Shown: positions 58,501-64,000 of the stretch, one piece after another
Layout: each line of letters starts with the position of its first letter
Numbering within the stretch: position 1 is the stretch's first letter
NCBI GenBank assembly: GCA_963775085.1
Contig: CAVZHO010000009.1
Span: 62,001 to 126,000, forward strand
Origin: JAAFIP01 sp963775085
GTDB lineage: Bacteria > Pseudomonadota > Gammaproteobacteria > Burkholderiales > Burkholderiaceae_C
Direction: 5' to 3'
Length of the DNA: 64,000 nt
Position numbers and translations under genes: made by a program
Notes under the pieces: generated by a model
What the model was told of the DNA's origin: nothing
Databases searched by the model: none
What the model saw: the letters and a program-made list of their open reading frames with translations, nothing else

Positions 58501-60033
58501 TCACTTCGTCTTTGCTACTTTTTTTGTAGCTACTTGTGTCCTATTGACAGGGACTACGGCATAATTCAACACAAAATCCAGCAGCAAAGGCACAGGTCGG
58601 CCGGTGGCACCCTTGGATGCCCCAGTCTTCCAGGCAGTCCCGGCAATATCCAGGTGTGCCCAGGGGTATTTGCTGGCAAATCGCTGCAAAAACTTGGCCG
58701 CCGTCACCGCCCCGCCGGCCCGCCCGCCCACGTTGGCCACATCGGCGAAATTGCTTTTCAAGCTTTCAGCGTATTCATCATCCAGGGGCATGCGCCAGCA
58801 GGTATCGAGCGTTTTTTCGCCCGACTGGTGCAAGGCCTGTGCCAGTTCATCGTGGCTGGAGAACATGCCGCTGCGGATATGGCCCAGCGCAATCACGCAG
58901 GCCCCGGTGAGGGTGGCAATATCGACCACCGCCTGGGGTTTGAAGCGCTCGGCATAGGTCAGTGCATCGCACAAAATCAAGCGGCCTTCGGCATCGGTAT
59001 TGAGGTTCTCAATGGTTTGCCCGCTCATACTGGTGACCACGTCGCCCGGTTTGACGGCCTTGCCATCGGGCATATTCTCACAACTGGGGATCAGGCCGAC
59101 GACGTTGATTTTGGGTTTGAGCAAGCTGAGCGCCTTGAACACGCCCAGCACGCTGGCCGCGCCGCCCATGTCAAACTTCATCTCGTCCATTTCGGCAGCG
59201 GGTTTGATGGAAATGCCGCCCGTATCAAAAGTAATGCCCTTGCCCACCAACACGGTGGGCGCGGTGGTTTTAGCCGCTCCGTGATAGCGCAGCACAATAA
59301 AGCGCAGCGGCTCGCTCGATCCCTGCGCAACCGACATAAACGAGCCCATCCCCAGCTTGGCCACCTCTTCGGGACCCAGCACCTCGCATTGCAGCGCGGC
59401 CTGCCCTTTCACCAGCGATTTGGCCGCCTCGCCCAGCATCGTAGGCGTAGCGTGGTTACCCGGGCGATTGGCCCATTCCTTGGCAAACTCGACGCCTTGC
59501 ACGGTCGCAGCGGCCTGATCGAAGCTGGCTTGCACGCTACGCGCATCGGGCGCGCCGACAATGACATGGGCTATCCGGCGTGGCTGGGGTTTGCTTTTGG
59601 TGGTGGTGTAGACGTAGCTGGCCTGTGCAGTAGCCTGCATGGCAGCGGACACCGCCGCTTGCATGGCAGACAACTCCAGGCCAGACAAACCGGCCAAACT
59701 CAGCACCACCTTGGCCGCTTTCTCATCCTTGCCCGGCTTGTAGGCTGCAATGGCAGCGGCGACGGATTTGGCCACCTCGCGGGCAGCGCCCTCGCCTGCG
59801 CCCACCAGCATGACCTTAGGCGCGCTGATGCCCGGCAAGGTATAGGCTTGCAGTACCTTGGCCGCGCTGCCATCGCAGTCGCCTGCGGTGCGCGCGCTGG
59901 CTACCAGCGCCGCAATCGCCCCTTGACTGGCCTTGGCTTGGGCGCAAGCGGCCTTGGTCACCAACACCACCAACAAGGATGCTGGCACGCTGGCAGCCTG
60001 CGTCCAAGACAGGGTTTTGAGTTCAAAGTTCAT
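58501..60033 (-). CDS. pepA: Leucyl aminopeptidase (cytosol aminopeptidase PepA)
   Basis: A 510-residue M17 metallopeptidase with LVGKGITFDTGGISIKPAAEMDEMKFDMGGAA (metal ligands Lys and Asp), the signature NTDAEGRLIL, and GACVIALGHIRSGMF. All catalytic residues are seen. The C-terminal end RPVPLLLDFVLNYA is normal, after which the extra tail VVPVNRTQVATKKVAKTK is encoded by an interspersed repeat and the stop lies just past it. Adjacent to holC; divergent from lptF with 56 bp between starts. Confidence 0.96.
   Translation of the reverse strand: MNFELKTLSWTQAASVPASLLVVLVTKAACAQAKASQGAIAALVASARTAGDCDGSAAKVLQAYTLPGISAPKVMLVGAGEGAAREVAKSVAAAIAAYKPGKDEKAAKVVLSLAGLSGLELSAMQAAVSAAMQATAQASYVYTTTKSKPQPRRIAHVIVGAPDARSVQASFDQAAATVQGVEFAKEWANRPGNHATPTMLGEAAKSLVKGQAALQCEVLGPEEVAKLGMGSFMSVAQGSSEPLRFIVLRYHGAAKTTAPTVLVGKGITFDTGGISIKPAAEMDEMKFDMGGAASVLGVFKALSLLKPKINVVGLIPSCENMPDGKAVKPGDVVTSMSGQTIENLNTDAEGRLILCDALTYAERFKPQAVVDIATLTGACVIALGHIRSGMFSSHDELAQALHQSGEKTLDTCWRMPLDDEYAESLKSNFADVANVGGRAGGAVTAAKFLQRFASKYPWAHLDIAGTAWKTGASKGATGRPVPLLLDFVLNYAVVPVNRTQVATKKVAKTK
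58512..58568 (+). repeat. Two-hairpin interspersed repeat, copy 10 (3' end of pepA, antisense)
   Basis: GCTACTTTTTTTGTAGC, TACTTGTGTCC, loop, ACAGGGACTACGGCATAATT. In pepA it encodes the C-terminal VVPVNRTQVATKKVAK. This closely matches VVPVGRTQAAIESEA encoded by the rluB copy, in the same frame. Confidence 0.88.
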
Positions 60034-60089
60034 AATAGGGTCTTTCGGTTAGTCTCAAACTAGGCAATATTTGCATTCTCATTTCACTG

Positions 60090-61265
60090 ATGTTATTCGA
60101 TTCCGCCCTTCGCAAAGAACTTGCCCGCAGCTTTGGCGCCACCTTGGTGGTGCTGATCACCGTGGTCCTCAGCATGATGCTGATCCGCACCCTGGGCCTG
60201 GCCTCCGGCGGCAAGGTTGACCCGCAGGACGTGATGATGCTGATGGGTTATGCCGCCCTGGGCCACCTGCCTACCATCTTGACGCTGAGCCTGTTTATCT
60301 CGATCACCAGCACCGTGGGTCGGATGTACCGCGACTCCGAAATGGCCATCTGGTTTACCGCCGGGCGTGGTTTGGCCAGTTTTATAGCGCCCTTGTTTCG
60401 CTTTGCCTGGCCGATTTTGCTGGCCATTGGCGTGCTGGCGCTGTTTGTCTGGCCCTGGAGCAACCAGCAGTCGCAACTGCTGCGCGAGCGCTACGAGACG
60501 CGGGGCGACCTGGACCGGGTGTCGGCCGGCCAATTTCAGGAAAACGCCTCGGGATCGAGGGTGTTTTTTATCGAGCGCGAAGACATGACCGGTCGCGTTG
60601 GCGACCAACCTGGCGCAGAAGAATCCCCAGTAGATGCATCCAAAGGCAAAACCGGGCGCAACGTATTTATCTCCTCGACCGAGAACAACAAACAGGCCGT
60701 CACCTCAGCCCGCAGTGGACGGCTCGACCGGATCGGTGAAGACCAATTTTTGATTCTCAACAATGGCCAACGGCTGGAGCAGCAGGTAGGCCAGGCGGCC
60801 GTCAAACTCAGCGAATTCACCGAGTACGGAACCAAAGTAGGGCACAACCGCATCTCCACCGCCGACACAGCACCCGCCAAAACACTGCCCACCCTGAGGC
60901 TGCTCAACGAACCCAGCAAGCCGCATATGGCCGAGCTGAGCTGGCGCCTGGGGCTGGTTCTGGCAGCGTTTAATCTGGCTCTCCTGGCCTTGGTTGTGTC
61001 CGCCTCCAACCCGCGTGCAGGGCGCGGCTACGGCCTGATGTTTGCCCTCCTGGCTTTTGTGATTTACTACAACCTGCTCAATATCGGCTTTGGCTGGGTC
61101 GGCTCTGGCAGGCTGGGATTTACCAACTTCATGTTGGCACTGCACGGCGGCGCCTTCATCGCCACCTGCCTGTGGCTGACAGCGCGCAACAATAGCTGGT
61201 CCTTGCGTAACCTGATGCCCCAGCGCACCCAGGCCGCCCCCCTCGCAAGAAGCCCCGCGCCATGA
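60090..61265 (+). CDS. lptF: LPS export ABC transporter permease LptF
   Basis: A 391-residue inner-membrane YjgP/YjgQ protein. N-terminal MLFDSALRKELARSFGATLVVLITVVLSMMLIRTLG, then transmembrane helices, a periplasmic jellyroll domain in the middle (about 130-290), and C-terminal helices (LGLVLAAFNLALLALVVSA, NPRAGRGYGLMFALLAFVIYY). With LptG and LptB it powers movement of LPS to the outer membrane. It overlaps lptG by 4 bp and is divergent from pepA. Confidence 0.96.
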   Translation: MLFDSALRKELARSFGATLVVLITVVLSMMLIRTLGLASGGKVDPQDVMMLMGYAALGHLPTILTLSLFISITSTVGRMYRDSEMAIWFTAGRGLASFIAPLFRFAWPILLAIGVLALFVWPWSNQQSQLLRERYETRGDLDRVSAGQFQENASGSRVFFIEREDMTGRVGDQPGAEESPVDASKGKTGRNVFISSTENNKQAVTSARSGRLDRIGEDQFLILNNGQRLEQQVGQAAVKLSEFTEYGTKVGHNRISTADTAPAKTLPTLRLLNEPSKPHMAELSWRLGLVLAAFNLALLALVVSASNPRAGRGYGLMFALLAFVIYYNLLNIGFGWVGSGRLGFTNFMLALHGGAFIATCLWLTARNNSWSLRNLMPQRTQAAPLARSPAP

Positions 61266-62392
61266 AAACCCTGCGCCGCCTGATTCACCGTGAAATGCTG
61301 GTTACGGTGGCCTTTGTGGCACTGGCCTTCCTGGGACTGTTTTCGTTTTTTGATTTAGTCGAAGAACTGGGCGACGTGGGCCGTGGCAACCCCGCCAACC
61401 CCTACCGCCTCAGCCATGCCTCCCTGTACACCCTGCTGTGGACCCCCAGCCGCCTGTACGAAATCCTGCCCATCGCGGTACTCATTGGCTCCATCATCGT
61501 GATGGCACGCTTTGCGCAAAGCTCCGAATTCACCATTTTGCGCACCAGCGGCATGGGCCCCTGGCGTGCGCTGCGCACCCTGCTGGCACTGGGCTTGGCG
61601 TTCACCCTGCTTACCTTCGCCGTAGGTGACTACCTGGCACCGGCCACCACCCGCGCAGCGCAACTGCTCAAGGCGCGCCACACCGGGCAAATCACCGTCG
61701 GCCAAACCGGTGCCTGGCTCAAGGAGAAGCAGAAATTCACCAGTTTTGCGGTCAACGTGGGCGCGTTGGCCGAAGGCGGAGCCATGCGCAACATCAAAAT
61801 CTTTGAGTTCAATTCAAAGGGCCTGATGGTCTCCAGCACCCAGGCGCAAAGCGGCACTTTTGGCACAGATGCCGCTTGGCTTTTACAGGGCGTAGAGCGC
61901 AGCGATTTTTTCCTCAACTCCGACACCACCAAAGATGTGGTGCACACCGCCCGGGTGCAGCACACCAGCATGGCCAAAGACTACCGCTGGCCCACCGAGC
62001 TCAATGCCGAAATGGTCTCGGTGGCATTGCTCAAGCCCGAGCGCATGGGCACGCTGGACCTGTACCAGTACACCCAGCACCTGCAGGCCAACGGCCAGAG
62101 CTCGCAGCGCTTTGAAATCGAGTTCTGGCGCAAGGTGTTTTACCCCCTGAGCTGCCTGGTCATGGTGGTGCTGGCCCTGCCCTTTGCCTATCTGCACTTT
62201 CGCTCCAGCTCCATCAGCGGCTATGTGTTCATGGGCGTGATGATCGGCATCAGCTTCTTTTTGCTCAACAACGTGTTTGGCTATGCGGGCAACCTGAACA
62301 ACTGGAAACCCTGGATTTCTGCCGCCATCCCCGGGCTGCTGTACTCGCTGGCCTCGCTGGCCGCCTTTAGCTGGCTGGTGCTACGGCATTAG
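61262..62392 (+). CDS. lptG: LPS export ABC transporter permease LptG
   Basis: A 376-residue partner of LptF: MKTLRRLIHREMLVTVAFVALAFLGLFSFFDLVEELGDVGRG, LYEILPIAVLIGSIIVMARFAQSSEFTILRTSGM, periplasmic domain (about 115-265), then EFWRKVFYPLSCLVMVVLALPFAYLHFRSSSISGYVFMGVMIGISFFLLN. Full length. Translation is coupled to lptF. Confidence 0.96.
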   Translation: MKTLRRLIHREMLVTVAFVALAFLGLFSFFDLVEELGDVGRGNPANPYRLSHASLYTLLWTPSRLYEILPIAVLIGSIIVMARFAQSSEFTILRTSGMGPWRALRTLLALGLAFTLLTFAVGDYLAPATTRAAQLLKARHTGQITVGQTGAWLKEKQKFTSFAVNVGALAEGGAMRNIKIFEFNSKGLMVSSTQAQSGTFGTDAAWLLQGVERSDFFLNSDTTKDVVHTARVQHTSMAKDYRWPTELNAEMVSVALLKPERMGTLDLYQYTQHLQANGQSSQRFEIEFWRKVFYPLSCLVMVVLALPFAYLHFRSSSISGYVFMGVMIGISFFLLNNVFGYAGNLNNWKPWISAAIPGLLYSLASLAAFSWLVLRH

Positions 62393-62426
62393 CACCATCC
62401 TGTTTTTACCGTCTGCTTTGCCCCCT

Positions 62427-62825
62427 ATGCCTACCCCCCACGCCATCATCCTGTTTGCCCACGGTTCGCGCGACCCGCAATGGCGCGCCCCGCTCGAAGC
62501 GGTCGCCACAGCCATCGCCGCCAAGCACCCCGGCCTTCCCGTGCAATGCGCCTACCTCGAACTGTGCGCGCCCGATCTGCCCACGGTCACTACTGATTTA
62601 ATAGCTGCTAACGTCCTGACATCAAGGACTACAGGCTTAAATGATGCATTTTTTATCCGTATCGTGCCGATGTTTCTGGGGATGGGCAAACATGCGCGCG
62701 AAGACCTGCCCGACCTGGTCGTCGCCCTGCGAGCACAGCATCCGCAGGTGCGTTTTGAGGTGGCACAAGCCATTGGCGAAGACGCGCGGGTAACTGCCCT
62801 ACTGGCTGAGTTGGCTGTGGAGTAA
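62427..62825 (+). CDS. CbiX/SirB-like chelatase family protein
   Basis: A 132-residue protein with IILFAHGSRDPQWRAPLEAVATAI (active-site His in AHGSRD), VQCAYLELCAPDLP, and VPMFLGMGKHAREDLPDLV. The small CbiX type inserts Co or Fe into sirohydrochlorin-type macrocycles or is of unknown metal use. Between LPTVTTD and RIVPMF there is an extra segment IAANVLTSRTTGLNDAFF, encoded by an interspersed repeat and lengthening the loop by roughly 15 residues. ATG 62427 is used. Confidence 0.88.
   Translation: MPTPHAIILFAHGSRDPQWRAPLEAVATAIAAKHPGLPVQCAYLELCAPDLPTVTTDLIAANVLTSRTTGLNDAFFIRIVPMFLGMGKHAREDLPDLVVALRAQHPQVRFEVAQAIGEDARVTALLAELAVE
62595..62652 (+). repeat. Two-hairpin interspersed repeat, copy 11 (inside cbiX, sense)
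   Basis: CTACTGATTTAATAGCTGC, TAACGTCC, loop, CAAGGACTACAGGC, TTAAATGATGC. It encodes LIAANVLTSRTTGLNDA within the CbiX-like protein, as an in-frame insertion in a loop. Confidence 0.9.
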
Positions 62826-62846
62826 CTGCTGCTGTGCGCTGCTAAC

Positions 62847-63043
62847 GCGCGCTGCTGCGGCGCAATGCCTACGCCACCCGAACACCGGCCCCTTCGGGGG
62901 AGCATCTGCGGTACTCGAAATTTGGGGAACCGGGCAAACTCGGCTATCGCCTCAAACAGCGCCCGGTTCTGATCCCAAATTTCTCCGTTCCTCGAGCCCG
63001 GTGCTCTGATGGGTGGCGTAGGCATTGCGCCGCAGCAGCGCGC
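62847..63043. repeat. 197-bp near-perfect palindromic element (MITE-like)
   Basis: The outer 33 bp (62847-62879, beginning GCGCGCTGCTGCGGCG) are the exact reverse complement of 63011-63043. Inside, GAAATTTGGG (62917-62926) pairs with 62974-62983 and AACCGGGC (62928-62935) pairs with 62961-62968. The whole segment can fold into one long hairpin. It has no ORF and no attC core boxes. No target-site duplication is obvious. Confidence 0.85.
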
Positions 63044-63066
63044 TTTGGTCGCACGGAGTCTGAATT

Positions 63067-63118
63067 CATACGCTACTAATAATGTAGCTGCTTACGTCCA
63101 GGGGACATGGACTATGAC
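63067..63118 (+). repeat. Two-hairpin interspersed repeat, copy 12 (intergenic)
   Basis: ACGCTACTAATAATGTAGC, TGCTTACGTCC, GGGG, ACATGGACTATGACGGG. The right arm is partly degenerate. Confidence 0.8.
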
Positions 63119-63160
63119 GGGTTTTCGTTATTAATTTTCGTAAAATTAGCGATGAAACCG

Positions 63161-63457
63161 TTATCGTAGCCGAACACCCGTTCTACAGGCTTCGACCAGC
63201 TTGGCTAGCCGTGCCACCCGCGTCTCAGGCTTCTTGGCAGTCGTCACCCAGTGCAGTATCACCTTTTTGTAGCCCGCAGGGCATGCCTCAAAGTACGCCC
63301 ACGCCGCCCCGTCCCGCCCAAACGCCGCCTCCTCCAGCGCGGACAGCTCGGCGGTGCGCGCCTGCTCGTAGGCGTAGATGGCGGTTTTGCCGTCGGTGCG
63401 CTGCGCAAACGCCTGCGCCTCATCCACCGACCGCGGCCAACCTGATGGTATCCACAC
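63161..63457 (-). CDS. YdeI/OmdA-type protein, internally deleted
   Basis: A 98-residue frame. Residues about 10-98 (QAFAQRTDGKTAIYAYEQ, AAWAYFEACPAGYKKVILHWVTTAKKPETRVARLAKLVEAC) match the C-terminal part of YdeI/OmpD-associated proteins. The first residues, GWPRSVDEA, resemble the motif that in full-length members (about 190 residues) lies some 50 residues further upstream (WPxSVDEALCFGW). The middle thus appears deleted and the N-terminal domain is missing. Probably non-functional, though the frame remains open. Confidence 0.65.
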   Translation of the reverse strand: MWIPSGWPRSVDEAQAFAQRTDGKTAIYAYEQARTAELSALEEAAFGRDGAAWAYFEACPAGYKKVILHWVTTAKKPETRVARLAKLVEACRTGVRLR

Positions 63458-63636
63458 GGCTGCAGCACGATGCGTATTTCACTTTTGTTACCATCTAGTC
63501 ATCAACTCACCCCATTCTGGTCATTAGACATGCAGGCGCAAACGTTTTTACACACCCAGCAGGTAAATCATCGCATTCTGTTGCTATGCAAAAAGTTGGC
63601 CTTGTTAGATGCGATACAGCCTGGCGTGGTGCCAGC

Positions 63637-64000
63637 ATGAGTGCCGTGCCCGCCCTGCAACCACACATTGCCAGCCGCATCTTGGCGCTACGGGAGCAGC
63701 GGGTAATGCTGGATGCTGACCTGGCCGAGCTGTACGGGGTAGAAACTCGGGTGCTGATCCAGGCCATCAAACGTAATGCGGTGCGGTTTCCGGCTGATTT
63801 CATGTTTCAACTTTCAGCAGAGGAGTTTGCCAACTTGAGATCACAGTTTGTGATCTCAAGTTCAGGCACTGGCTATGGCGGTCGCCGCTATGCGCCGTAT
63901 GCATTTACCGAACAAGGCGTGGCCATGTTGTCCACTGTGCTGAACAGCGAGCGTGCGGTGGTGATCAATATCGAGATCATGCGTACCTTTGTAAAAGTGC
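63637..64000 (+). CDS. ORF6N domain-containing protein, partial
   Basis: 121 codons, open to the window edge. LREQRVMLDADLAELYGVETRVLIQAIKRNAVRFPADFMFQLSAEEFANLRSQF, then GRRYAPYAFTEQGVAMLSTVLNSERAVVINIEIMRTFVK, which is the ORF6N DNA-binding domain of phage antirepressor-like proteins. It may mark the edge of an accessory region to the right. The direct repeat TTGAGATCACA/GATCTCAAG around 63835-63860 lies inside the gene. Start at ATG 63637 is likely; the C-terminus is outside the window. Confidence 0.88.
   Translation, partial: MSAVPALQPHIASRILALREQRVMLDADLAELYGVETRVLIQAIKRNAVRFPADFMFQLSAEEFANLRSQFVISSSGTGYGGRRYAPYAFTEQGVAMLSTVLNSERAVVINIEIMRTFVKV

Larger units (their letters stand above)
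62826..63160. other. 335-bp gene-free stretch
   Basis: Holds the 197-bp palindrome and an interspersed repeat copy (63067-63118); no gene is seen. It separates the CbiX gene from the YdeI remnant. Confidence 0.7.

Noticed and set aside
58408..60063. 551-codon open frame on the + strand
   Set aside because: Exactly antisense to pepA, which has full family motifs; the frame is a GC-codon shadow with low-complexity translation.
62847..63043. Reading the palindrome as an attC site
   Set aside because: It lacks RYYYAAC/GTTRRRY boxes at its ends and is too perfectly paired for attC.

Overview
The window looks like a chromosomal segment of a betaproteobacterium, most likely order Burkholderiales, family Comamonadaceae (Rhodoferax-like). 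This is inferred from gene order and protein character: pilW-rlmN-ndk, divergent rluD/bamD, tolB-pal-cpoB, yebC-purD-hemF-nadD-rsfS-rlmH-maf-rng, clpS-clpA, a phasin and a Bug/TctC binding protein. No rRNA gene, complete IS or CRISPR array was seen. One tRNA (Lys, TTT) is present.

Layout. 1-5135: minus-strand housekeeping genes (pilW, rlmN, ndk, a frameshifted rluB, scpB). 5136-9003: a dead chromosomal integron, with a truncated integrase, a LexA-box-like site, three recognisable attC sites and four cassette-type genes (a possible HEPN protein, a TIR-like protein, a lipase-like protein and a PpiC-type lipoprotein). 9118-19020: LysE exporter, rluD/bamD, phasin, patatin lipoprotein, SDR, HAD hydrolase, hemH, hslR, tRNA-Lys, tcdA and a YeeE transporter. 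19079-21998: the Tol-Pal end (cpoB, pal, tolB). 21976-30809: a visibly AT-richer surface-glycan locus with glycosyltransferases, methyltransferase, O-antigen ligase/polymerase, MsbA-like ABC exporter, galE and polysaccharide deacetylase. 30810-38433: a nine-gene minus-strand run from yebC to rng. 38572-42803: two paralogous winged-helix/TPR regulators with apparently leaderless starts, and a Bug binding protein. 43188-46275: an accessory patch of lipoproteins with about 50-residue repeats, plus a pobA remnant. 46466-58451: small periplasmic and metabolic genes, DUF853 ATPase, clpSA, icd, a branched-chain amino-acid binding protein and holC. 58501-62825: pepA, lptFG and a CbiX-like protein. 62826-64000: a 197-bp palindromic element, a YdeI remnant and the start of an ORF6N-domain gene.

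The most unusual signal is a family of about 50-65 nt two-hairpin repeats, with twelve clear copies of one subfamily, two of another and three doubtful relics. Seven of the clear copies lie inside protein-coding genes (rluB, rluD, cpoB, maf, purD, pepA, cbiX). They are read in only three frame/orientation combinations, and copies sharing a frame encode recognisably related peptides. One copy supplies the start codon and signal peptide of CpoB, one supplies the C-terminal tail of PepA, and one sits at the break point of the truncated integron integrase. This resembles in principle the protein-coding palindromic elements known from Rickettsia, and it is the best candidate here for something under-described.
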